From the NCBI RefSeq assembly GCF_002994615.1, contig NZ_PVNK01000171.1, positions 1-63,568 on the forward strand: a DNA stretch of 63,568 bases. Direction: 5' to 3'. The position numbers and the translations under genes are program-made. The notes under the pieces are model-generated. The model had not been told where the DNA came from and made no database searches. It worked only from the letters and a program-made list of their open reading frames with translations. Below are positions 43,784 through 52,976 of the stretch, piece after piece. Every line of letters starts with the position of its first letter. Position 1 is the stretch's first letter. Source of the stretch: Enhygromyxa salina. Lineage in GTDB: Bacteria; Myxococcota_A; Polyangia; Nannocystales; Nannocystaceae.

Positions 43784-45394
43784 ATGTTGACTCGCCGCCG
43801 CACCCCCTCGCTCTTTGTCGCCCCCTTGCTCGTCGCCGCGTCCGTCGCCGCGACGGGCTGTAACCCCCACCCGATCAAGCCGGTCGAGGCCACGCCGGTC
43901 CTCGAGGACGGCAAAGGCCTGCCGCTCGACGTCAACAAGAAGGTCGACGTGCTGCTGGTCATCGACAACTCGGGCTCGATGGGCGAGGAGCAGGCCAACC
44001 TCGCGGCCAACTTCGGGCCCTTCATCGAGAAGCTCGAGGATGCGGGGGCCGACTACCGGATCGGGATCACGACCACGGATCTGGGCGGGACGAATTGCCA
44101 GACGGGGACCGGCGGCGAGCTACACCTAGGGTCGTGCCTCGATCGGCCCGAGACCTTCGAGTTCGCGGGCGATGACCAGTACGACGTGGCCTGCGCCGCG
44201 CAGTGCGAGTACGGCGACGCGGAGCTGACGATCCGCCCGACGCCGCTCACAGCCGACGGCGAGGCCAGCGCGCGGCCGTGGATCGAGAGCTTCAACGGCG
44301 TCGACAACCTGCCCGAGGCGATCGGGGTCCTCGACGCCTTCCAGTGCTTCGCGCCCCAGGGCATCAGCGGCTGCGGCTGGGAGTCGCCGCTCGAGGCGAT
44401 GGCCCGGGCCCTGACGAACATGCAGGACCCGACCCAGCCCGAGTACGGCTTCTTGCGTCACGACGCGCTCCTGGCCGTGTTGATCGTGACCGACGAGGTC
44501 GACTGTTCGTTCGGCGTGGGCATGGAGGGCGCGCTGTTCGAGGCCGAGACCTTCTGGGCCGAGACCGCGAACTTCGCGACCTCGGCGGTGTGCTGGAACG
44601 CGGGCGTGGCCTGTTCGGGCGACAGCCCCTACGAGGACTGCTGGGACGTCAACCTCGACGCGCAGGGCCAGGAGACCAGCGACCCGGCTCAGATGGTCCT
44701 GCGCCCGGTCTCGCGCTACGTCGAGCAGCTCGAGGCCGTCGCGGCCACCAAGCAGGCCGGCCGCGAGGTCCTGGTCTCGGTCATCGCCGGGGTCCCGGCC
44801 GGCTACAGCGAGGGGGAGGCCGAGCAGGTGTTCGCCGACAGCGACGATCCGGAGTTTCAGCGCGACTTCGGGATCGGGGCCGGCTGCGCGAACGAGGTCG
44901 AGGGCGTGGTCCAGACCGCGATCCCGCCCGTGCGGCTCGAGACCTTCGCGAGCGCGTTCATGGCCCCGAGCCTGGGCGACAAGGGGCGCAACCTCTACTC
45001 GGTCTGCGAGGCCGACTACACCCCGGCGATCCTCGACATCGTCGCGGGCATCGAGCTCGAGCTGCCGCCGGCTTGTTTCCCGGCCTGCGTGCTCGACGTC
45101 GACAGCTCGACCGAGGCGCTCGACTACAGCTGCGACGTGCTCGAGGAGGTCGGCGGCGAGGAGCGCGAGCTCGTCGAGTGTGCGCTGGTCGGCGAGACGC
45201 ACGAGCTACCCGCGGGCGAGGACGCGTGCTGGATCGCCAAGACCGGCGCCGACCTGGCCGCCGAGTGCGTGGCCAGCAAGCGCAACCTCGAGTTCGAGCT
45301 CCTGCGTCGGCCGGGCGTGTCCGTGCCCGGCGACGTGCAGGTCTTGGCGGTCTGCGAGCTGTCGTCGAGCCCGAGCCTCGACTGCGGCGCCTGA
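43784..45394 (+). CDS. Lipoprotein with von Willebrand factor A domain
   Basis: The 536-residue precursor has a lipoprotein signal (LLVAASVAATGCNPH). A von Willebrand A fold starts at KKVDVLLVIDNSGSMGEEQ, with an intact MIDAS DxSxS motif (about residues 63-67), and continues through YRIGITTTDLGG and LLAVLIVTDEVDCS. Many Cys residues suggest several disulfides. Proteins of this pattern are numerous in myxobacteria and probably act in metal-dependent adhesion on the cell surface. The stop TGA is 7 bp before a CTAG that starts the palindromic repeat, so the repeat likely acts as terminator between this gene and the convergent M16 gene. Confidence 0.85.
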   Translation: MLTRRRTPSLFVAPLLVAASVAATGCNPHPIKPVEATPVLEDGKGLPLDVNKKVDVLLVIDNSGSMGEEQANLAANFGPFIEKLEDAGADYRIGITTTDLGGTNCQTGTGGELHLGSCLDRPETFEFAGDDQYDVACAAQCEYGDAELTIRPTPLTADGEASARPWIESFNGVDNLPEAIGVLDAFQCFAPQGISGCGWESPLEAMARALTNMQDPTQPEYGFLRHDALLAVLIVTDEVDCSFGVGMEGALFEAETFWAETANFATSAVCWNAGVACSGDSPYEDCWDVNLDAQGQETSDPAQMVLRPVSRYVEQLEAVAATKQAGREVLVSVIAGVPAGYSEGEAEQVFADSDDPEFQRDFGIGAGCANEVEGVVQTAIPPVRLETFASAFMAPSLGDKGRNLYSVCEADYTPAILDIVAGIELELPPACFPACVLDVDSSTEALDYSCDVLEEVGGEERELVECALVGETHELPAGEDACWIAKTGADLAAECVASKRNLEFELLRRPGVSVPGDVQVLAVCELSSSPSLDCGA

Positions 45395-45401
45395 GCCTGG
45401 G

Positions 45402-45584
45402 CCTAGCAGCCCGGGGTGCTAGCAGCCCGGGGTGCAATCCCTCGCGCCGCCTCGCTTGGCCTTTTCGCCGAGGGCTTTGTCGCCAAAACTTGCAGTACGC
45501 CCGGTACAGCGGCGTTTTGGCTTCGCGCCCTCGGCGAAAATTCCGGCGCGAGGCGACACGATGGATTGCAGCCCGGGCTGCTAG
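45402..45584 (+). repeat. 166-bp palindromic element, full copy, with an extra 17-bp terminal piece
   Basis: The full element spans 45419-45584 in the same orientation as the copy at 20508. In front of it lies a separate fragment CTAGCAGCCCGGGGTG (45402-45417), a repeated terminal end, showing nested or tandem insertion at a CTAG. The right terminal repeat has two changes (GGATTGCAGCCC for GCATTGCACCCC). The last CTAG (45581-45584) gives the minus-strand TAG stop of the M16 peptidase gene. It lies between two convergent genes. Confidence 0.9.
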
Positions 45585-47146
45585 TTGGCGAACATCTCGT
45601 CGACCGGGACGATCTTCACGTTCTCGCCCGGGATCCCGAGCTTGTGTGCGCCGATGTCCTTGTCCTCGGCGAGGACCTCGGGCGGCTTGGGCGAGGGGTA
45701 GTCGATCGTCGCGGCCTGGTCGGCGACGATCGCGTCGCGCAGCTCCTGGGCCTCGCCCGTGACGATCACGATCTTGAGCTTGGTGGGGTCGATGTGCTTT
45801 TTGATCGCGGCGTTGACCTGCTCGAGGGTCATGGTGTCGAGGGCCTCGGCGAAGCGTTGGAGGTGGCCCTCGCCTTCAATGCCGTAAAAACGATCGTCGA
45901 TCGCGTAGCCGAGGCGCTGGCTGGTCGTGTCGGCGAAGTGGAGGATGTACTTGCGCAGGAAGTCGCGGGTGAGCTCGAACTGTTCCTGGCTGAGGCCGTC
46001 CTCGACGAGGGCCTCGAGCTCGCGGTGGGCGGCCCGGAGCGCGAAGTGGGCGTGCTCGTTGGGCAGGGTCCGGATCCAGACCTGAAACAGCTGGGCCCGC
46101 CGCGCGACGTTGGTTGGCGGCATCTGACGGCGGCCGCCCTGGGGGAAGGCCTCGATGTAGCTGTAGTCGCCGTAGTTGAGCCCGCGGACCTCGCGGATGA
46201 CCTGAAACAGGTGACTCGAGGAATTGCGGTGCTCGCCGAACCAGGAGTTGGCCAGCCACAGCGCGTAGAAGTCGTCGTCGCCGCGGTGGACGTCGAGGGG
46301 GTGGCCAAAGGAGATCGAGGCGTCGGCGCCGGGCTTGTCGATCAGCAGGAGGTGCTTGCCGGTGAAGGGCGCGGCCTCGGGGGGCGGGGCTGGCGGGGCG
46401 CTGGCGGTCTCTGGCAGGGCCTTGGCGCTGGCCTCGAGCGCTTCGAGCTGGGCGGGCTCGTAGCGGCCGCCGATCGCGAACACGACCCGATCTTGGGTGT
46501 AGTGGGCCTCGTAGAACGCGCGGACGTCGTCGACGGTGATCGCCTGGAGGCCGGCGACGGTCCCGACCGGGGGGTGCGCGTAGCGGGTGCCCTCGTAGAC
46601 GAACCACTCGAGGCCGGCCTTGCCGAGCTCCTCGTCGGAGGCGTAGCGCAGGCTCTTCTCGAGGTAGCTCAGGCCCTCGCTGCGCAGGCGCTCGAAGTCC
46701 TTGGGGTCGAAGGCGGGCGCGGACCACTGCCGGGTCAAGAGCGCGGCGTACTCGTTGGCGGTCTCGTGGTGGCTGCGGCCGCCGAACGTGGTCATCTCGC
46801 GGTCGACGTTGACGTACCAGCGCGCGGCCATCGGGAACAGCAGCTCGACGATCTCTTGCCACGGGTGATCCTGGGTGCCGCCGCCCGCGAGGAGCTCGCC
46901 GGTCAGCCACGCGAGGCCCTCACGGCCGACGGGGTCGTCCTGGCTCCCGACCCGAAACCACGCCCCGTAGCTGACGCTGGGCTCGGCCGGGACCGGGAGC
47001 TCGATGCTCGCGTTGTTGGGCGCGGCGGCCTCGGTCTGGGTCGTGTCGGCCTTGGTCTCGTCGCCGACGACGGTCTCGCCGTCGACCTTGCACGCGGGCA
47101 GCACGAGCAGGGCGGCCGCGAGGTAGATGGAGTTCGAGGTCTTCAT
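45581..47146 (-). CDS. M16 peptidase-like protein, inactive partner subunit
   Basis: The 521-residue lipoprotein (signal ending LLVLPAC) has the M16 (pitrilysin/processing peptidase) fold: AWFRVGSQDDPVGREGLAWL near the start, HYTQDRVVFAIGG, and the C-terminal domain with SFGHPLDVHRGDDDFYALWL and EVRGLNYGDYSY. At the position of the zinc HxxEH motif it reads GLAWLTGELLAGGG, so metal binding is lost. Catalytic and non-catalytic M16 subunits are known to work in pairs, and the active one lies directly upstream, overlapping by one base (TGATG at 47144-47148). The stop codon is within the palindromic repeat. Confidence 0.88.
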   Translation of the reverse strand: MKTSNSIYLAAALLVLPACKVDGETVVGDETKADTTQTEAAAPNNASIELPVPAEPSVSYGAWFRVGSQDDPVGREGLAWLTGELLAGGGTQDHPWQEIVELLFPMAARWYVNVDREMTTFGGRSHHETANEYAALLTRQWSAPAFDPKDFERLRSEGLSYLEKSLRYASDEELGKAGLEWFVYEGTRYAHPPVGTVAGLQAITVDDVRAFYEAHYTQDRVVFAIGGRYEPAQLEALEASAKALPETASAPPAPPPEAAPFTGKHLLLIDKPGADASISFGHPLDVHRGDDDFYALWLANSWFGEHRNSSSHLFQVIREVRGLNYGDYSYIEAFPQGGRRQMPPTNVARRAQLFQVWIRTLPNEHAHFALRAAHRELEALVEDGLSQEQFELTRDFLRKYILHFADTTSQRLGYAIDDRFYGIEGEGHLQRFAEALDTMTLEQVNAAIKKHIDPTKLKIVIVTGEAQELRDAIVADQAATIDYPSPKPPEVLAEDKDIGAHKLGIPGENVKIVPVDEMFAN

Positions 47147-48579
47147 CAGCGGGCCTCCTTGGACTTGTTGCTGGGCGCTGGCTCGGGCTTGGCCTCGCGC
47201 AGGATCGTGGTTGTTCGGTGGTCCTCGACGAGCCAGCGGCGCGCGGCCTCGCGGACGTCCTCGGGCGTGACCGCCGACAGCTCGCGGTAGAGCACCTCGA
47301 TCTGGGCGAGGTCACCGGTCGTGCCGACGAAGTGGGCGACGTCCCCGGCGACGGCGCTCGGGGTGTCGAGGCCGAGCAGGTAGTCGTAGCGCATGTGCGA
47401 CTTGACGGCGTCGAGCCGGCCCGGGTCGGCGAGTTCGTCGCGGTAGCGGGCGATGGTCTGCTCAATTCGAGCGATCACGGCGTCGACGTCGTCCTCGCTC
47501 TTGATCGTGGCGAGCACGCTCCACAGCTCGGGGTCGCGGCTCGTCGCGGCGCCGACATCGAGGCTCTCGACCCGCTGCTGCTCGAGCCGCAGCTCGCGGT
47601 AGATGTCGCTGGTCTCGCCGAAGGCGAGCTCGGCGAGGACCAGCGAGGCGACCCAGGTCCGGTCGGCCGGGGCGAAGGCGCCGCCCTTGTAGGCGATCCA
47701 CACGCGCGGGAGGGTCTTGCCCTCGTACTCGACCTCGGCCCGGCGGGCCTTCTTTTGCTTGGGCTCGGGCTTGATCTTGGGCGCGACGTAGCCGGGCTTC
47801 CAGTCGGCGTAGTACTGCTCGATCAGGGCGAAGGTCGGCTCGGGCTCGACGTCTCCGGCGATCACGACGATGCAGTTCTCCGGCCGGTAGTAGCGCTTGA
47901 AGAAGCTCCGCGAGTAGTCGTACTTCTTGGGCATCGCCTTGATGTCTTCGACGAAGCCCATGGTCGTGTGCGCGTAGGTGTGCTTCTTGAAGGCCTCGCT
48001 GCGGGTGGCCTCGTAGAGCACGAAGAAGGGGCTCGAGCGGTTCTTGCGGTACTCGCCGTAGACGGCCCCGGCCTCGGTCTCGAACGCGGCCTCCTCGTAG
48101 GCGAGGTTCATGAAGCGGTCGGACTCGATCTCGGCCACGGTCTCGAGATCCTCCTTGGCGATGTCGAACTCGTAGACGGTCATGTCCGTCGAGGTGTAGG
48201 CGTTCGAGTCGGCGCCGATCCGGGTGACGATCTCGTTGTACTTGTCGGCCGGGTACTTCTCGGTCCCGCGGAACATCATGTGCTCGAAGAAGTGGGCGAA
48301 GCCGGTCGCGCCCTCCTCGTACTCGTCGCGGGCGCCCGTGCGCACGACGGTGCGGTAGGCGACCAGGCCCTCGCTCGGCGTCGGGATCACGATGACCTTC
48401 AGGCCGTTGGCGAGGACCTTCTCCTGCCAGGGGTAGGGGAAGATGTCGCCGTCGGGCGCGGCCGGAGCAGGGCTGGCCGCGGGCGCGGGCGCGGGCTCGC
48501 CGGGCGGGCCGGCGACAGCTGGGGCGGCCAGCACCAGCGCCAGCAGCGAGGGAAGCACGGTCAGAGCTTTGGCAGGCAT
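47146..48579 (-). CDS. M16 zinc peptidase, active subunit
   Basis: The 477-residue precursor has a signal peptide (LTVLPSLLALVLAAPAVAG) and a Pro/Ala-rich linker. The active M16 motif is FAHFFEHMMFRGTEKYP (HxxEH, about residues 92-96), with the third zinc ligand Glu about 77 residues later in ETEAGAVYGEYRKN. ANGLKVIVIPTPSEG opens the domain, and PENCIVVIAGDVEP closes the first half. These periplasmic peptidases degrade peptides in a clam-shell chamber. I use ATG 48579, the one before the signal peptide. It is coupled to the inactive subunit downstream. Confidence 0.93.
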   Translation of the reverse strand: MPAKALTVLPSLLALVLAAPAVAGPPGEPAPAPAASPAPAAPDGDIFPYPWQEKVLANGLKVIVIPTPSEGLVAYRTVVRTGARDEYEEGATGFAHFFEHMMFRGTEKYPADKYNEIVTRIGADSNAYTSTDMTVYEFDIAKEDLETVAEIESDRFMNLAYEEAAFETEAGAVYGEYRKNRSSPFFVLYEATRSEAFKKHTYAHTTMGFVEDIKAMPKKYDYSRSFFKRYYRPENCIVVIAGDVEPEPTFALIEQYYADWKPGYVAPKIKPEPKQKKARRAEVEYEGKTLPRVWIAYKGGAFAPADRTWVASLVLAELAFGETSDIYRELRLEQQRVESLDVGAATSRDPELWSVLATIKSEDDVDAVIARIEQTIARYRDELADPGRLDAVKSHMRYDYLLGLDTPSAVAGDVAHFVGTTGDLAQIEVLYRELSAVTPEDVREAARRWLVEDHRTTTILREAKPEPAPSNKSKEAR

Positions 48580-48614
48580 GCGAGGGCAGATGATGCCAGC
48601 TCGCGCGGGCGGGG

Positions 48615-50444
48615 TCAGTCCCGGCGGCAAAACTCGCGACCGGCCCACCACAGATGTTCGCCGTCGCCGTCGCCGCCGTCGCGGAACTCGACGATCGTGC
48701 CCTGGCCCCGGGCGAGGCCCTCGATCCGGGCGCGCGCGTCGTCGAGGGGCCGCAGGGCCATGGCCACGGGCATCGGCGGGTACTCGAGCAAGCCGAGGAA
48801 CTCGAGGGTCAGGCGGCCGTTGACGACGTGGAGGGCGGGCGCGCGGATCGTCGAGACCTCGCCGGGGCGCTCGATCAAGGTCCAGCGCCCCTCACGGGCC
48901 CGCCACTGCTCGGACAGCGGCGCGGGCGGCTCGAGGCGGACGCCCGTGCGCCGCTGCTTCTCGCCGCGCTGCACGACCATCAGGTGGCGCTCGGCCTCGT
49001 CGAGGAAGCGTACGCGCGCGCCGGGCATGGCCTCGACGGTGCCGCCGTCGGGGCCGTCGAGGGTCAGGCGGCTGCTGCCGACGGCGGCGCGGGACCAGAC
49101 CTCGCCCTCGTGGAGGCCGACGCGCGAGACGCCGATGCTGGTCGCGTAGTCGCCAGCGTGGGCGTCGAGGAAGGCGTCGGTGTGCTCGGTCTGCGAGGCC
49201 GAGTGCTCGACGCTGGGGATCGGCGCCGGGGCCTCGAGCCCGTGCTTTTCTTGCAGCGCCAAGATCAGGGTCTCGACGGCGAGGCTCTCGATCACGTTGG
49301 CGGCGGTCAGCGAGTTGCTGGCCACGGCCACGGCGAGGTCGTGATCGGGCAGCAGGATCAGGCGCGCGTGGTGGTAGTAGGTCCGGCCGCCGTGCGAGGC
49401 GACGCGCCCGACCCAGTCGAGCTCGGCGTGATCGAGGAACCACGCGTAGCCAAAGCTGTGATCGAGATCGAGGGCCAGCTCGTCGTTGTGGGGGCTGAGC
49501 ATGGCCTCGACCGAGGCGGGGCTGAGGACCTCGGTGGCGCCGACGCGGCCCTCGGTGAGGAGCAGGCGGGCGAACGCGGCGAGGTCGAGGACGCTGGCGT
49601 GGAGGCCCCCGGCCGGGGCCATGCGAAATTCCGGATCGAGCCGGGCCTCGCGCTTGCGGTAGGCGGCGGCGTGCTCGATCGCGGCGAGGCCGTGGGGGCC
49701 GTCGTGGGTCGGGAGCAGGACCGGCTCGGGCTCGGGGCCGCGCGCAAAGTAGGCGGTGCGCATGCCCGCCGGGCGCAGGAGTGTCTCGGTGACCCGCTGC
49801 TCGTAGGGGCGGTCGCCCGCGCGTCCGAGCGCGACGCCGGCCAGGGTCATGCCGAGGTTGGAGTAGACGGTGCGCGTGCCCGGCTCGGCGGCGAGCTCGA
49901 GGCCCTGGATCTCGTCGACGATCTGCTCCCACGGCGGCGGGGCCTCGGACAGGCTGTGGATGAACCAGTCCGAGGGCAGGCCCGACTGGTGGGTGAGGAG
50001 CTGGGCGAGGGTGATGTCCTGCTCGGCGCTCCCGGCGAGCTCGAGCTCGGGGATCAGCGTGGCCAGGCGCTGGTCGAGGTCGAGCTCGCCGCGCTCGACG
50101 GCCTGGAGCACGGCGGCGGCGGTGATCGGCTTGGCCAGCGAGCCGACGTCGTAGACCGTGCGGGGTCCGGCCTCGAGCTTGCGGTCGACGTCGGCCATGC
50201 CGAAGCCGGTCGCCCACACGACCTCGTCGCCGTCGACGAGGGCGAGCGAGACCCCGGTGACCTCGTTGACGCGCATGAGATCTCGCGCCAGCCGGGTGAT
50301 CGACTCGCGGGTCTCCTCGTAGCGGGCCCGGGTCGACGCCGCGTCGCGGGACTCCGTCGTCGCGTGGCCGCTGCCGCAGCCGCTCAGCGACAGCCCGACG
50401 AGCGTCGCGGCGGTCAGGGTCGCCCGGATCCACGTACGAGGCAC
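48615..50444 (-). CDS. Serine hydrolase lipoprotein (class C beta-lactamase family)
   Basis: The 609-residue precursor starts at a GTG (VPRTWIRATLTA), with lipobox LSLSGCGS. The hydrolase domain has SLAK (in YDVGSLAKPITAAAV), Tyr motif VYSNLGM and the third motif SHGGRTYYHHAR, all in order as in class C beta-lactamases and DD-peptidases. About 150 C-terminal residues (HAGDYATSIGVSRVGLHEG onward) form a beta-rich extension typical of the larger esterase/peptidase members. It is periplasmic. The gene is divergent from the Rieske gene with a 161-bp gap. The exact substrate is unknown. Confidence 0.88.
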   Translation of the reverse strand: MPRTWIRATLTAATLVGLSLSGCGSGHATTESRDAASTRARYEETRESITRLARDLMRVNEVTGVSLALVDGDEVVWATGFGMADVDRKLEAGPRTVYDVGSLAKPITAAAVLQAVERGELDLDQRLATLIPELELAGSAEQDITLAQLLTHQSGLPSDWFIHSLSEAPPPWEQIVDEIQGLELAAEPGTRTVYSNLGMTLAGVALGRAGDRPYEQRVTETLLRPAGMRTAYFARGPEPEPVLLPTHDGPHGLAAIEHAAAYRKREARLDPEFRMAPAGGLHASVLDLAAFARLLLTEGRVGATEVLSPASVEAMLSPHNDELALDLDHSFGYAWFLDHAELDWVGRVASHGGRTYYHHARLILLPDHDLAVAVASNSLTAANVIESLAVETLILALQEKHGLEAPAPIPSVEHSASQTEHTDAFLDAHAGDYATSIGVSRVGLHEGEVWSRAAVGSSRLTLDGPDGGTVEAMPGARVRFLDEAERHLMVVQRGEKQRRTGVRLEPPAPLSEQWRAREGRWTLIERPGEVSTIRAPALHVVNGRLTLEFLGLLEYPPMPVAMALRPLDDARARIEGLARGQGTIVEFRDGGDGDGEHLWWAGREFCRRD

Positions 50445-50605
50445 GGCGCGCCATCGTACCGCAGGATCGTGTAACAGCGGTTGGGTCCAGGGTGTTGTCG
50501 CCCTGCCCAACGCTGAAACTGCGCAGTGAGCCGAGCTGGCCTTTCGGTCAGCAGCTGCCGCAGGCACGCGCTGCTGGGCTACATTCAGTCGACCACAGGA
50601 GCGAC

Positions 50606-51172
50606 ATGAGCGACGAAGCAAAAGGGCAAGACACGCAGACCCCGAGCGAGGGCGACGACACCCGCCGGGCGTTTCTCAAGGTCGGCGTCGGGGCGCTCGG
50701 GGCCGGGCTGGCCGCGGTCGTCGTGGCGCCGGCGCTGCGCTACTCGCTGTGGCCGCTGGCCGAGGGCGTCGAGGTCACGTCGGGCGGCGACGAGTTCGTG
50801 GTCGTCGGCAAGCGCGATCAGTTCGGCGCCGTGCCGGTCAAGGTCGACATCTTCGCCGACCGCGTCGACGCCTGGAACCGGACCAAGAACGTCAAGATCG
50901 GCTCGGCCTGGGTCGTCGAGCTCGACGGCCAGCTCCACGCCTTCAGCAGCGTGTGCCCGCACCTCGGCTGCGCGGTCGACTACGAGGCCGAGTCCGACAA
51001 GTTCGTGTGTCCGTGTCACGACTCGGCGTTTGGGCTCGACGGCGCCCACGAGGCCGGGCCCTCGCCGCGCCCGCTCGATCAGCTCGAGTTCGAGGAGCAG
51101 CAAGACGGGAAGCTGCTGGCGATCCGCTTCGAGCGCTTCAAGCAGGGCATCGAGGACAAGGTGAAGGTCTGA
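50606..51172 (+). CDS. Rieske iron-sulfur protein of a bc-type complex
   Basis: The 188-residue protein has a twin-arginine motif (TRRAFLK) and transmembrane helix (VGVGALGAGLAAVVVAPAL) that anchor it. The Rieske cluster-binding boxes are CPHLGC and CPCHDSAF (C-x-H and C-x-x-H). It is the high-potential electron acceptor from quinol in a cytochrome bc complex on the periplasmic side. ATG 50606 has a clear ribosome site (AGGAG). The stop overlaps the start of the cytochrome b gene by one base (TGATG), so the two form an operon. Confidence 0.95.
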   Translation: MSDEAKGQDTQTPSEGDDTRRAFLKVGVGALGAGLAAVVVAPALRYSLWPLAEGVEVTSGGDEFVVVGKRDQFGAVPVKVDIFADRVDAWNRTKNVKIGSAWVVELDGQLHAFSSVCPHLGCAVDYEAESDKFVCPCHDSAFGLDGAHEAGPSPRPLDQLEFEEQQDGKLLAIRFERFKQGIEDKVKV

Positions 51173-52911
51173 TGGGCGTCGGCAAGAAGCTCATCGGGTG
51201 GCTCGACGAGCGCACGGGGCTCGTCGCGCTGATCAAGGGGGGGCTCGACGAGGACGTGCCCGGCGGCGCCCGGGTTCGCTACGTGTTTGGCAGCGTCCTG
51301 ACCTACCTGTTCCTTCAGCAGGTCGTGCTCGGGATCCTGCTAGCGACCTACTACAGCCCCTCGGCGACCGACGCGTGGGCGAGCACGGCCTTCATTCAAG
51401 ATCGCGTGGCCGGCGGGTGGTTCTTGCGCGGGCTCCATCACCACGGGTCCTCGGTCATGGTCGTGGTCGTGGTCCTGCACTTGCTGCAGGTCGTGCTCGC
51501 CGGGGCCTACCGCAAGCCGCGTGAGGTCAACTGGTGGACGGGGCTGTTCATGGGCGGCTTGGTGCTCGCGTTCGCGCTGACCGGCTACCTCTTGCCCTGG
51601 GATCAAAAGGGCTACTGGGCGACGCAGGTCGCGACGGGGATCATGGGCACGGTGCCGCTCGGCGAGCCGATGCAGCACACGCTGCAGGGCGGGGCGCAGT
51701 ACGGAAACCTCACGATCACGCGCTTTTATGCCCTGCACGTGTTCGTGCTGCCGGTCACGCTCACGGTCCTGCTCGGGGCCCACCTGTACCTGTTTCGTCG
51801 CCACGGGGTCACGCCGCCCGCGTCGCTGTCTGACGAGGAGCTCGCGCGCAAGACCCAGCCTTTTTGGCCCAACCAGCTGTTCATCGACGTGGCCGCGATG
51901 GCGGTGACGGGGGCGGTCTTGGTGTGGATGACCTACCGGACCCACGGCGCCGAGCTGTTCGCGCCAGCCGATCCGGCCTCGAATTTCGTCGCGCGGCCCG
52001 AGTGGTACTTCCTGTTTTTGTTTCAGCTGCTCAAGTACTTCGAGGGGCCGCTGTCGATCATCGCCACGGTCATCATCCCGGGCGGGGTCGCGACCTTCTT
52101 GTTCGCGCTGCCCTTCATTGATCGGTCCGAGTCGCGGGCGGCGAAAAAGCGCGGCCCCGTGCTCGCGGGGGTCGGGCTGATCATGGTCGGGGTCGTGGTC
52201 TTGACCGCGCTCGCGGTCGTCGCCGACGCGAACAACGAGCACTATCAAGAGGGCCTCGTCGCGGCCCACGAAGACGCCGAGCGCACCCGCGAGCTCGCGG
52301 CCGAGGGGGTGCCGCCCGAGGGCGGCACGGCGGTCTGGCAAAACGACCCGCAGTACGCGGCGATCGCGGTGTTCAAGGAGACCTGCGCGACCTGCCACGA
52401 GATCGACGGGCGCGGGGCCGAGGAGGCGCCGAGCCTGACCCACTACAACGACCGCGCGTGGCTGCGCGGGGCCGTGCGAGAGCCGCGCTCGCTGACCTAC
52501 TTCGGCGGGACCAAGGGCCACGAGGAGATGGAGGCCTACTCGGTCGAGGACCTGCCCGACGAGCAGCTCGACGCGGTCATCGAGTTCTTGCTCGAGCTGC
52601 GCGAGCAGGGCAAGGACGAGCCGGACCCCTCGGCCTACGACGCCAAGCTGGCCAAGCAGGGCGCGGCCCTGTGGGAGGACGAGCTCGACTGCTCGGGCTG
52701 CCACGAGATCGAGAAGGGCGCCGACGGGGTCGGGACCCCGGTGTTTTGGGGGCGGGGCACGCGGGCGTGGATCGCTCGGGTGATCCGCAATTCGAGCCAG
52801 GCTGATCTCTACGGCGAGAACGCAGAGATGCCCGCGTTCGAGGGCAAGCTCTCCGACGAGGAGATCGCGGCGCTGGCCGACTACGTCTACGCGCAGGGGC
52901 TGGCGGACTAG
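51172..52911 (+). CDS. Cytochrome b6-type subunit fused to a diheme cytochrome c
   Basis: The 579-residue protein joins a complete cytochrome b (about 1-360) and a two-heme c-type tail. Heme b ligands are His89 and His103 (LHHHGSSV to VVVLHLLQV) and His189 and His204. The spacings of 14 and 15 residues match cytochrome b6 rather than mitochondrial cytochrome b. A quinol-site PEWYFLFLFQLLK follows near 277. Heme c sites are CATCH (about 405) and CSGCH (about 507). With the Rieske gene it would give a bc complex with no separate cytochrome c1. The TAG stop lies in a 15-bp palindrome (52908-52922) with the ends of the palindromic repeat. Confidence 0.93.
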   Translation: MGVGKKLIGWLDERTGLVALIKGGLDEDVPGGARVRYVFGSVLTYLFLQQVVLGILLATYYSPSATDAWASTAFIQDRVAGGWFLRGLHHHGSSVMVVVVVLHLLQVVLAGAYRKPREVNWWTGLFMGGLVLAFALTGYLLPWDQKGYWATQVATGIMGTVPLGEPMQHTLQGGAQYGNLTITRFYALHVFVLPVTLTVLLGAHLYLFRRHGVTPPASLSDEELARKTQPFWPNQLFIDVAAMAVTGAVLVWMTYRTHGAELFAPADPASNFVARPEWYFLFLFQLLKYFEGPLSIIATVIIPGGVATFLFALPFIDRSESRAAKKRGPVLAGVGLIMVGVVVLTALAVVADANNEHYQEGLVAAHEDAERTRELAAEGVPPEGGTAVWQNDPQYAAIAVFKETCATCHEIDGRGAEEAPSLTHYNDRAWLRGAVREPRSLTYFGGTKGHEEMEAYSVEDLPDEQLDAVIEFLLELREQGKDEPDPSAYDAKLAKQGAALWEDELDCSGCHEIEKGADGVGTPVFWGRGTRAWIARVIRNSSQADLYGENAEMPAFEGKLSDEEIAALADYVYAQGLAD

Positions 52912-52922
52912 CAGCCTGCTAG
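52908..52922. repeat. Short palindrome, likely footprint of the palindromic element
   Basis: CTAGCAG-C-CTGCTAG is a perfect 7-bp inverted repeat made of the two outer ends of the 166-bp element with everything else missing. It provides the TAG stop of the cytochrome gene, exactly like the full copies after glnS and the kinase gene. It could be an excision footprint or the ancestral target site. Confidence 0.5.
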
Positions 52923-52976
52923 GCCTGAATCAAGCGCTGCGCGCTCGAAAAAAAAACCTCGCTGCCCTGCTCGCGC

